From positions 1 to 5,834 of the forward strand of contig JAEWEH010000426.1 of the NCBI GenBank assembly GCA_023389535.1: a stretch of 5,834 bases of DNA, in the 5' to 3' direction. The notes under the pieces are model-generated. The model did not search any database. It saw only the letters and a program-made list of their open reading frames with translations, and had not been told where the DNA came from. Position 1 is the first letter of the stretch. Every line of letters starts with the position of its first letter. A program made the position numbers and the translations under genes. Below are positions 1-5,834 of the stretch, one piece after another. Source of the DNA: Pseudomonadota bacterium (GTDB lineage Bacteria > Pseudomonadota > Gammaproteobacteria > Burkholderiales > Burkholderiaceae_B).

Positions 1-2
1 TT

Positions 3-509
3 TCGACCCTGATGGGGGCGATCGAATGGGTGGAGGTTGAACGGCTCAGCGCCGGCTTGGATCCCAACCCTCGGCTGGCATCGCTCTTTGATTTTTCCCG
101 GCAGACGCTGGCGTTGATTGCGCACGACGCATTGAAGGGTCAGATGGTGGAATTCGCCGACAAGCATTTCGATCTACTGTCCCGGTTTGCGCTGCGTATG
201 GGAACGGGTACGACCAGCGGCCGCCTGAACGAACTGGCCTGGGCGCGCGGCTGGCCTAAGGACACCCCATGGGTGCAAGCTTACTTAAGCGGGCCGCTGG
301 GCGGAGATGCCCAGATTGCCGAGCAGGTACTGGAAGAACGCTGCCAGCGGGTGATTTTTTTCGAAGATCCTCATGTCGCACGCCAGCACGAGGCCGACAT
401 TCAATTGCTGGAACGAGCGGTACGTGTCGTAACGGACAAAGCGGCGTGCATCGCCTCCCCGGCAGTGGCGCATAAATGGGCACGGGCGGTAAGCGCATTG
501 AGCGCTTGA
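3..509 (+). CDS. mgsA: methylglyoxal synthase-like protein, 5' end open at window edge
   Basis: Methylglyoxal synthase converts dihydroxyacetone phosphate to methylglyoxal and phosphate in the cytoplasm, a bypass of lower glycolysis. Numbering residues from the ATG at 12, the family motifs appear in order: LALIAHD (H38, D39), K42, the phosphate-binding stretch TGTTSG (65-70), SGPLGGD (D99), FFEDP (D119) and QHEAD (H126, D129). These line up with E. coli MgsA H19, D20, K23, TGTTG, D71, D91, H98 and D101, so the catalytic set is intact. Differences from E. coli: FFWDP is FFEDP, HDPD is HEAD, there is about an 8-residue insertion before SGPLGGD, and the C-terminus is some 15-20 residues shorter and seems to lack the terminal region carrying Arg150. 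The frame has no stop upstream of the ATG at 12 and no ribosome site precedes it, and about 25 residues before the conserved core do not match MgsA. The true start is therefore probably outside the window. Family call is firm; activity is inferred. Confidence 0.82.
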   Translation, partial: STLMGAIEWVEVERLSAGLDPNPRLASLFDFSRQTLALIAHDALKGQMVEFADKHFDLLSRFALRMGTGTTSGRLNELAWARGWPKDTPWVQAYLSGPLGGDAQIAEQVLEERCQRVIFFEDPHVARQHEADIQLLERAVRVVTDKAACIASPAVAHKWARAVSALSA

Positions 510-553
510 TCACGCTTGTAGTTGCACGCGAAACGCGCGGAGCGCTGTCACCG

Positions 554-616
554 TTGCATCGCTACCACGTTTAATAAAATATACAAATAATCAATCTAGT
601 TACGTTTATAGTTACA
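554..616 (+). promoter_or_regulatory. AT-rich putative promoter region of the autotransporter gene
   Basis: Bases 570-616 are about 83% AT (8 G/C in 47), in striking contrast to the GC-rich surroundings. Possible sigma-70 elements are TTGCAT at 554-559 with TAAAAT at 575-580 (spacer only 15), AATAAT at 586-591, and TATAGT at 607-612. No pair has both a good match and a 17-base spacer, so the exact start site is unresolved. A 7-base direct repeat, TAGTTAC, occurs at 597-603 and 609-615, 12 bases apart start to start. The block sits 48 bases before the start codon, the expected place for a promoter. The promoter role is inferred from position and composition. Confidence 0.4.
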
Positions 617-654
617 GCCCATTGGCGATGGCGGAGCCTTCTCTTTGACCGTCT

Positions 655-659
655 GGGGA
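655..659 (+). promoter_or_regulatory. ribosome binding site for the autotransporter
   Basis: GGGGA lies 4 bases before the ATG at 664. It is a partial Shine-Dalgarno match with slightly short spacing. It supports the ATG at 664, which is also where a good signal peptide begins. An ATG at 659-661 is followed at once by TAA (662-664), whose last base is the first base of the real start codon. Confidence 0.45.
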
Positions 660-663
660 TGTA

Positions 664-3552
664 ATGACACGCAAAAACTACGTAATCCGGTGTCTGATAG
701 GCGCGGGTCTTTTTTCTTTATTGACCGGACCAGCCGCCAGCGCGACGGCGTCCAGCTTTGAAACTTCGGAATATCTCAATCAAGAAGGATTGGGCCTGAT
801 CAATGCCGCCGAGGCTTACGCGCTCGGTTATACCGGCGCGGGAGTCAGAGTAGGAATCTTCGATTCGGGCATAGATGCCCTGCATCCCGAATTTCGCGGA
901 AACAAGATCGTAGGCGGCTATGATTTCACCACCAAGACGCCTTATGCGCCCGGGATGGGTCGGGATACGGGCGGCCACGGCTCGCACGTGGCCGGCATCA
1001 TTGGTGCGCTGCGCGATGGCGTCGGCATGCATGGCGTCGCGTTCGACAGTTCCTTGTTCATCGTCCATGAAGACGAGGGCGACGATGACGATGACGACGA
1101 TGATGGCGACATCCATAGCGCGTCTTTCTTCAAGGATGCTCGCAAGGCGGCCTATCTGAGCCCTCGAGACGAGTTTTTGGACAGGTCACTGGCGCCCGGC
1201 TGGGCTTACTTGGCGACCCAGAAGCTACCTATCATTAACAATAGCTTAGGCTTCAATGATTGCCCCGACGTTGCGCCGCCCTGCAACGTTACCGAATACG
1301 CTTCATCCGACGCCGCCGAAGCCGCCTTTCCATTGAGCGTGTCGGCCTATCGCCAGCTTGCGGCGGCCGGCACGCTGATGGTGTTCGCCACCGGCAATGA
1401 AGCGCAGCCACACCCGGATTTCATGGCTGGTTCGCCTTACTGGTTTCCGGAACTCAAAGACAATTGGATCGCGGTGACCGCCATCAGCGAAACGGGGACG
1501 ACGGTGCCATACGCGAATCTTTGCGGGGTGGCGAAGGAATGGTGCCTGACGGCGCCAGGCGGCATGAATATACAGGGCATGGGCATCAATTCCGTGGAGA
1601 ACCGGGGATCTTATACCAAGAAGGCGGGTACATCCATGGCGTCGCCCCACGTGGCCGGTGCAGCCGCGCTGGTCAAGCAGGCCTTTCCTTATTTTGGCGC
1701 CTATCATCTCCAACAGACGCTGCTGACCACTGCCACGGACATCGGCGACCCCGGGGTGGATGAGGTGTTCGGCTGGGGCCTGCTCAACGTGGGCAAGGCG
1801 GTGCGCGGCCCCGCGCAGTTCACGCGGGTATTCGATGTGGATACCCTGGGCTATGACTCGACCTTCTCCAACGACATCAACGGCGCCGGCGGGCTGACCA
1901 AGCGCGGCGAGGGCGTGCTGCGCCTGACCGGCGCCAACACCTATGCGGGCCCGACCACGATTGCCGGCGGCAAGCTGGTGGTCAACGGCACGCTGGCTTC
2001 GGCGGTCACCGTGCAAGCGGCGGGCACCCTGGGCGGGTCCGGCACGGTGGCCAAGGTGGACAATCACGGCGTGCTGGCGCCGGGCAATTCGGTGGGCACC
2101 TTGACGGTGGCGGGCGACTATGTAGCGTATTCGGGTTCGGTGCACGAACTGGAAGTAGGGCCGCAGGGTGCGACCGACAAGCTGGTGGTGGGCGGTACCG
2201 CCAAGGTGGCCGGCACGCTGCGTCTGGCGGGCGGTCCTTATCGGCAGAACGTGCCGTATCACTTCATCACCGCCGGAGGCGGCGTCACGGGCGAATTCGA
2301 TACCGTGACCTACAGCATGGCTTTTCTGTCGCCCACGCTGGACCGCAGCCAGGGCTTGTCGCTGGTGATCCGGCGCAACGAGGTGCCGTTTGCGCGCTAC
2401 GCGGATACGGGCAATCAGCGCGCCGTGGCGCAGGCTTTGGACACCGGCTCGTACTCTCCGCCGGCCGGCATGGCCGATCTGTACGACGAGGTCTTGAATG
2501 CCGAGCCGCAGCAGATCGCGGCGATGATGGAACCCTTGAGCGGCCAAGTGCATGCAGGTACGGAGTCGGCCTTGCTGCATGCCGGCAGCCTGGTCACACG
2601 CACCGTGTCCGCGCGTATGCGCGCCAACCTGGGCGCCGGCATGGCGCCGGGGAAAGCGCTGGCCCAGGCGGGCGGAGCGACACCCGCAAGCGCACTGCCG
2701 CGCAGCCAAGTGCTGCCGCTCTGGGCGCAGGTGATTGGCGGGCGCAGCACGCTGGATGGCGACGGCAATGCGGCGCAGGTGCGCAATGACACGACCGGCC
2801 TGTTCCTGGGCGGCGATGCGCCCGTCGGGCAGGGCGGCTGGCGGCTGGGCGGCGCCTTCGGCTACACCGAGCACCGCATCAAGCTCGACGGCGATGCATC
2901 CTCGTCGAAGTCCGACAGCTATACCGGAGCGCTGTACGGCGCCAACAGCTGGGCGACGGGTCAGGGCAGCCTGAACTTCCTGGCTGGCGCCGCCTATACG
3001 CGCCACAACATCGACACGCGCCGCAATGTCAACGTGGGCGGCAGCCAGACGCTGAAGGCGGACTACCACAGCGATGCGCTGCAGTTGTTCACCGAATTGG
3101 GCTACGCGCTGCCGGTGGGCGCGGCCAGCGTGCTCGAACCCTATACCGGGGCGGAGTGGCAGCAGTTGCGGGCCGGGCGCTTTACCGAGACAGGCGGCCA
3201 GGCGGCGCTGCGCGGCGAGCGCGACCGCAGCAACCTGGGCAGCTTCACTTTAGGCTTGCGCGGCAAGACGGTGCTGGAATCGGGCCGTGCGCAAGTGTCG
3301 CTTTCGGCCGGCCTGGGCTGGCGCCATGCCCTGGGCGATGTCTCGCCCGGCCGCGACCTGGCTTTCGCCCAAGGTAACGGGGCGGTGTTCCATACCAGCG
3401 GCGCGCCGATCGCCAAGAACGCCGCGGTGGCCGAGTTGGGCGCCGAATTGCGGGCCGGGGCGAACACGGCCGTGGGCTTAAGCTACAGCGGCCAGTTCGG
3501 CAACGGCACGACCGATAGCGCCGGCACGCTGTATCTGCGCATGCGCTTCTAG
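664..3552 (+). CDS. subtilisin-like (S8) serine protease autotransporter, SphB/NalP type
   Basis: Complete type Va autotransporter, 962 residues: a surface protease carried across the outer membrane by its own C-terminal barrel. Residues 1-29 are a Sec signal peptide (R3, K4, R9; hydrophobic 11-22; AxA cleavage after A27 or A29). There is no lipobox, unlike Bordetella SphB1. The S8 domain spans about 40-380, with D67 (VGIFDSGID), H105 (GGHGSHVAG), oxyanion N245 (ATGN) and S324 (GTSMASPHVAG), so the triad is complete. C200/C207 and C287/C294 could form two short-range disulfides. Residues 136-149 are strongly acidic with eight consecutive Asp. One autotransporter-associated beta-strand repeat lies at about 409-441 (LTKRGEGVLRLTGANTYAG), followed by beta-rich, autochaperone-like sequence to about 570, a helical linker (about 575-655) and a beta-barrel (about 685-962) ending LYLRMRF with terminal Phe, the usual outer-membrane assembly signal. 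SphB1 matures filamentous haemagglutinin and NalP cleaves several surface proteins; the substrate here is unknown. GC content jumps near 1740, at the end of the protease domain. Confidence 0.95.
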   Translation: MTRKNYVIRCLIGAGLFSLLTGPAASATASSFETSEYLNQEGLGLINAAEAYALGYTGAGVRVGIFDSGIDALHPEFRGNKIVGGYDFTTKTPYAPGMGRDTGGHGSHVAGIIGALRDGVGMHGVAFDSSLFIVHEDEGDDDDDDDDGDIHSASFFKDARKAAYLSPRDEFLDRSLAPGWAYLATQKLPIINNSLGFNDCPDVAPPCNVTEYASSDAAEAAFPLSVSAYRQLAAAGTLMVFATGNEAQPHPDFMAGSPYWFPELKDNWIAVTAISETGTTVPYANLCGVAKEWCLTAPGGMNIQGMGINSVENRGSYTKKAGTSMASPHVAGAAALVKQAFPYFGAYHLQQTLLTTATDIGDPGVDEVFGWGLLNVGKAVRGPAQFTRVFDVDTLGYDSTFSNDINGAGGLTKRGEGVLRLTGANTYAGPTTIAGGKLVVNGTLASAVTVQAAGTLGGSGTVAKVDNHGVLAPGNSVGTLTVAGDYVAYSGSVHELEVGPQGATDKLVVGGTAKVAGTLRLAGGPYRQNVPYHFITAGGGVTGEFDTVTYSMAFLSPTLDRSQGLSLVIRRNEVPFARYADTGNQRAVAQALDTGSYSPPAGMADLYDEVLNAEPQQIAAMMEPLSGQVHAGTESALLHAGSLVTRTVSARMRANLGAGMAPGKALAQAGGATPASALPRSQVLPLWAQVIGGRSTLDGDGNAAQVRNDTTGLFLGGDAPVGQGGWRLGGAFGYTEHRIKLDGDASSSKSDSYTGALYGANSWATGQGSLNFLAGAAYTRHNIDTRRNVNVGGSQTLKADYHSDALQLFTELGYALPVGAASVLEPYTGAEWQQLRAGRFTETGGQAALRGERDRSNLGSFTLGLRGKTVLESGRAQVSLSAGLGWRHALGDVSPGRDLAFAQGNGAVFHTSGAPIAKNAAVAELGAELRAGANTAVGLSYSGQFGNGTTDSAGTLYLRMRF
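1081..1104 (+). repeat. GAC/GAT tract encoding eight consecutive aspartates
   Basis: Eight Asp codons in a row (residues 140-147), mixing GAC and GAT and beginning with two copies of the hexamer GACGAT. With flanking residues, 12 of the 14 residues 136-149 are acidic. The tract lies in the S8 domain between the catalytic His helix and the NNSLG strand. Length change by slippage would stay in frame. Codon mixing suggests the tract is not a fresh expansion. Confidence 0.85.
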
Positions 3553-3591
3553 ATCGCGGCGGCCCGCAGGCCGTGAGATGGATAAGCTGCG

Positions 3592-3625
3592 GACGCAGAA
3601 CAGCCACCGCTAACTGTTCTGCGTC
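3592..3625. other. 12-bp perfect inverted repeat in the convergent intergenic region
   Basis: GACGCAGAACAG (3592-3603) and CTGTTCTGCGTC (3614-3625) are exact reverse complements around a 10-base loop. A G-T wobble (3591/3626) and a C-G pair (3590/3627) extend the stem. It lies 39 bases past the autotransporter stop and would form a stable hairpin in the 3' end of that transcript. No T run follows on either strand, so it is not a typical intrinsic terminator. It could be a 3'-end stabilising stem, a Rho-assisted end, or a protein-binding palindrome. A shorter hairpin, CGGCC/GGCCG, lies at 3560-3573. Confidence 0.65.
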
Positions 3626-3686
3626 TGGGGAATCGGAGTAGGCATGCAAGCGGCAAGGCGGGCGAAATTTGTACTGACGCTCACAC

Positions 3687-3733
3687 AAAAAAGGCCTTCC
3701 ATCTTTGGAAAGATGGAAGGCCTTCTGTTTTTT
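3687..3733. terminator. bidirectional intrinsic terminator between the autotransporter and lysS
   Basis: AAGGCCTTCCATCTTT (3691-3706) and AAAGATGGAAGGCCTT (3709-3724) form a perfect 16-bp stem with only GG between them; the innermost A-T pairs probably open to give a larger loop. Six A at 3687-3692 give a U tract directly after the stem for - strand transcripts, and six T at 3728-3733 follow for + strand transcripts. It begins 19 bases past the lysS stop, so it is the main lysS terminator, and it also stops read-through from the autotransporter, 135 bases upstream. Confidence 0.93.
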
Positions 3734-3743
3734 GGACTGCGGC

Positions 3744-5264
3744 TCAGTCTTCCTTGCGCAGATGCGGGAAGAGGATGACGTCGCGGATGCTTGCGCTGTT
3801 GGTCAGCAGCATCACCAGGCGGTCTATGCCTATGCCGCAACCGCCGGCGGGCGGCATGCCGTATTCCAGCGCGCGGATATAGTCGGCATCGTAGTACATG
3901 GCTTCTTCGTCGCCTGCATCCTTGGCTTCCACTTGTGCCAGGAAGCGTGCTGCCTGGTCCTCAGGATCATTCAGTTCCGAGAAGCCGTTGGCGATTTCCC
4001 GCCCGGTGATGAAGAGTTCGAAGCGTTCCGTGATGCCAGGATGCATGTCCGATGCACGCGCCAGTGGAGAGACCTCGACAGGGTAGTCGATGATGAACGT
4101 CGGATTCCATAGCTGGGCTTCGGCGGTTTCCTCGAATAGGGCGAGTTGCAGCGCACCCAGCCCGGCTCGCCCGAGCACCGGTCCATCGACATCGGCGCCC
4201 AGCCGCCGCAACTCTGTGCGCAGGAAGTCGGCATCCCCGAGCTGCGCTTCGGTGTAAGCGGGCGCGTACTTCAGGATGGCCTGCACGATGGTCAGGCGGT
4301 CGAAAGGTTGGCTAAGGTCCAGTGCTTTTCCCTGATAATCCAGCACAGCACTGCCCGTGGCCGCCACCGCCGCTTCGCGTATCAGGGATTCGGTGAAGTC
4401 CATCAGCCAGCGGTAATCCGTATAGGCCGCATAGAACTCCATCATCGTAAATTCCGGATTGTGACGTGGGCTGACGCCCTCGTTGCGGAAATTCCGATTG
4501 ACTTCGAATACCCGATCGAACCCGCCCACCAGCAGACGCTTCAAGTAAAGTTCGGGTGCGATGCGCAGGAACATTTCCATGTCCAGCGCATTGTGATGGG
4601 TCACAAAAGGTTTGGCCGCCGCGCCGCCCGGAATGGGATGCAGCATGGGGGTTTCCACTTCGAGAAAGCCGGCATTCAGCATGAATTGGCGTATGCTGCC
4701 TATCGCCTTGCTGCGCGCTGCAAAAGTGCGCCGCGTTTCTTCCGTCATGATGAGGTCAACATAGCGCTGACGGTAACGCAATTCCTGGTCCGCCACCCCA
4801 TGGAATTTATCGGGTAGCGGGCGCAGCGATTTGGTCAACAGGCGGACCGTGGCCGCGTGTACGGACAATTCCCCCTTGTTGGTCTTGAACATGACGCCTT
4901 CCACCGCCAGGATGTCGCCGATGTCCCAAGTCTTGAACTGGGCGTACAGGTCCTCGCCCACGGTGTTCTTGTCCAGGAAGATCTGGATCCGGCCGGTGCC
5001 ATCCTGCAGGGTGGCGAAACTGGCTTTGCCCATGATGCGCTTGAGCATCATGCGGCCGGCCACCTTGACCTGTTTGCCGACCTCGGCCAAGGCTTCTTTA
5101 TCGAGCTCATCGTAAGCGGCATGCAGATTCGCTGCCAGGCTATCGGGCTGAAAATCGTTGGGGTAGGCCGCGCCATCGGCGCGCAGTCTGGCCAGCTTGC
5201 CGCGGCGTTCGGCGATCAGGTGGTTTTCGTCGGTGGCGGCTTGGGGTGGCGTTGCTTGATTCAT
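3744..5264 (-). CDS. lysS: lysyl-tRNA synthetase, class II
   Basis: Charges tRNA-Lys with lysine using ATP, in the cytoplasm; essential for translation. At 506 residues it is nearly the same length as E. coli LysS (505). An N-terminal helical extension (1-60) is followed by the OB-fold anticodon-binding domain (about 65-150, with [21 protein letters not shown]) and the class II catalytic core. Motif 1 is around 198-212 ([10 protein letters not shown]), motif 2 at 259-278 ([14 protein letters not shown], then MMEFY) and motif 3 at 475-484 ([10 protein letters not shown]482). Residues expected to bind lysine are present: E238 in APEL, E276 and Y278 in MMEFY, and N426, F428 and E430 in NGFSE. 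Each is offset by two from E. coli. The start is chosen by agreement with E. coli LysS at the N-terminus (KLARLR and YPNDF spacing), because the upstream sequence has no clear Shine-Dalgarno. It follows the reductase gene by 18 bases and is probably in its operon. prfB, the frequent upstream neighbour of lysS in proteobacteria, is not adjacent here. Confidence 0.98.
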   Translation of the reverse strand: MNQATPPQAATDENHLIAERRGKLARLRADGAAYPNDFQPDSLAANLHAAYDELDKEALAEVGKQVKVAGRMMLKRIMGKASFATLQDGTGRIQIFLDKNTVGEDLYAQFKTWDIGDILAVEGVMFKTNKGELSVHAATVRLLTKSLRPLPDKFHGVADQELRYRQRYVDLIMTEETRRTFAARSKAIGSIRQFMLNAGFLEVETPMLHPIPGGAAAKPFVTHHNALDMEMFLRIAPELYLKRLLVGGFDRVFEVNRNFRNEGVSPRHNPEFTMMEFYAAYTDYRWLMDFTESLIREAAVAATGSAVLDYQGKALDLSQPFDRLTIVQAILKYAPAYTEAQLGDADFLRTELRRLGADVDGPVLGRAGLGALQLALFEETAEAQLWNPTFIIDYPVEVSPLARASDMHPGITERFELFITGREIANGFSELNDPEDQAARFLAQVEAKDAGDEEAMYYDADYIRALEYGMPPAGGCGIGIDRLVMLLTNSASIRDVILFPHLRKED

Positions 5265-5282
5265 TATGCTTGTAAGAAAGGT
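5265..5282 (-). promoter_or_regulatory. short reductase-lysS junction without a recognisable Shine-Dalgarno
   Basis: Only 18 bases separate the reductase stop (TAA, 5285-5283) from the lysS ATG. Read on the - strand the gap is ACCTTTCTTACAAGCATA, which contains no GGAG-like element at a useful distance. There is no room for a promoter within the gap, so lysS is likely transcribed from upstream and may depend partly on coupling to translation of the reductase, or on a promoter inside that gene. Confidence 0.45.
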
Positions 5283-5834
5283 TTAGGCGTAGTTTCGGAT
5301 GTCGTCCAGCACGGTGGTGCCGAAATCGTCGCGGCCAATGTAGCGCAAGATGCGGGCAGCGACGTCTGCCGGGGAAGACAGTTGCCCGGTTTCATGCATT
5401 TCGTTGAAGCGCTCGACATTGGGAAAGTCGCCGGCTGCGGCGCCGCGGATTTTTTCCTGCATGCCGGTGTCGATCACACCTGGCGCCAGGGCGACGATGC
5501 GCACGCCATGATGCTCCGCGTGCAGCACCTCGGTATAGCGGTCCAGCGCCGCCTTGCTGGCGCAATAGACGCCCCAGCCCGGCATCGGCCTACGGCCCGC
5601 GCCGGACGAGATGTTCAGGATACGGCAATCGGCCTGCAAAGGTTTGACGGCCTGCAGGAATGCGGCGGTCAGCAGGATCACACTGGTTACGTTCAGACTG
5701 AAGGCCGCCGCAATGGAAGCGGCGTTGGATAAATCACAAGCCTGCTTGATGGGGTCGACGGTGCCGGCGTTATTGATCAGAAGATAGCGATGCGCGCCTT
5801 TGGGCAGGCCCGCGACAATCTGGCTGGCCACGCG
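5283..5834 (-). CDS. short-chain dehydrogenase/reductase, benzil reductase (YueD)-like, 5' end outside window
   Basis: NAD(P)-dependent SDR oxidoreductase, cytosolic, missing its N-terminal part and with it the TGxxxGxG cofactor motif. Numbered from the first in-window GTG (5831), the visible core has NNAG (20-23), N47 in SLNVTS, S76 in LNISSG, Y89 and K93 in YCASK, and the PG motif in LAPGVIDTGMQ (116-125). The catalytic Asn-Ser-Tyr-Lys set is complete. The stretches LINNAGTVDPIK, ISSGAGRRPMPGWGVYCASKAALD (76-97 region) and APGVIDTGMQ followed by ERF and SSPADVA resemble the Bacillus benzil reductase YueD and sepiapterin reductase-like subgroup more than FabG. The substrate cannot be read from this. 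The frame is still open at the right edge, so the GTG at 5831 is not taken as the start. It lies 18 bases upstream of lysS on the same strand, probably in one transcript. Confidence 0.9.
   Translation of the reverse strand, partial: RVASQIVAGLPKGAHRYLLINNAGTVDPIKQACDLSNAASIAAAFSLNVTSVILLTAAFLQAVKPLQADCRILNISSGAGRRPMPGWGVYCASKAALDRYTEVLHAEHHGVRIVALAPGVIDTGMQEKIRGAAAGDFPNVERFNEMHETGQLSSPADVAARILRYIGRDDFGTTVLDDIRNYA

Noticed and set aside
491..507. AAGCGC/GCGCTT hairpin overlapping the methylglyoxal synthase stop codon
   Set aside because: The stem is only 6 bp with no T run after it. It is too weak to call a terminator.
527..537. CGCG-AAA-CGCG small hairpin in the spacer before the autotransporter
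   Set aside because: Four-bp stem with a 3-base loop; expected by chance in GC-rich DNA.
628..648. Six-codon leader-like frame (ATG GCG GAG CCT TCT CTT TGA) upstream of the autotransporter
   Set aside because: No ribosome site, no run of regulatory codons, and no attenuator-like alternative hairpins beside it.
510..663. Possible BvgA-type binding heptads in the autotransporter upstream region
   Set aside because: I found no convincing inverted pair of TTTCCTA-like heptads. The AT-rich block alone is not evidence for BvgA.
1303..3069. A 588-codon open frame on the - strand, antisense to the autotransporter
   Set aside because: It lies wholly within the GC-rich part of a gene with unmistakable domains. 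Its translation is rich in Arg, His and Ala with no recognisable motif, as expected of an antisense shadow in high-GC DNA.
3644..3778. 44-codon + strand frame with GGAG five bases before its ATG
   Set aside because: The ribosome site is reasonable, but the frame runs straight through the bidirectional terminator hairpin and into the antisense of the lysS 3' end. The peptide shows nothing recognisable.
4146..5732. Long + strand open frames (4146-4817, 4857-5732) antisense to lysS and the reductase
   Set aside because: No family motifs and no ribosome site. The - strand proteins they overlap are clearly conserved.

Overview
The window (5,834 bases) looks like chromosome of a GC-rich betaproteobacterium, most likely Alcaligenaceae (Bordetella/Achromobacter type). 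Two things suggest this: a subtilisin-type autotransporter with the SphB-like layout (S8 protease, one beta-strand repeat, C-terminal barrel), and a lysyl-tRNA synthetase of ordinary proteobacterial type. The assignment rests on remembered protein families, not on a database search.

Layout, left to right. (1) The 3' part of a methylglyoxal synthase-like gene (+ strand, to 509), with its reading frame open at the left edge. (2) A 154-base spacer (510-663) holding a very AT-rich block (about 83% AT over 570-616) that probably carries the next gene's promoter. (3) A complete 962-residue secreted subtilisin autotransporter (664-3552, +). (4) A 191-base convergent intergenic region with a 12-bp perfect inverted repeat and, nearer lysS, a strong bidirectional intrinsic terminator. 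(5) lysS on the - strand (5264-3744). (6) Directly upstream of lysS, and probably co-transcribed with it, the 3' part of a short-chain dehydrogenase/reductase of the benzil reductase/YueD type, which runs off the right edge.

The genes do not form an obvious joint pathway. The left two are co-directional but separated by what looks like an independent promoter. The right two form a tight - strand pair with an 18-base gap. The two halves converge on a shared terminator. There are no RNA genes, insertion sequences, CRISPR arrays or phage genes visible.

I see no clear sign of a previously undescribed multi-gene system. The most interesting item is the autotransporter. Its protease domain carries a run of eight aspartates in a position that, by comparison with subtilisin, should lie near the substrate-binding loop. 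The gene also changes sharply in base composition at the protease/repeat boundary, as if assembled from two sources.
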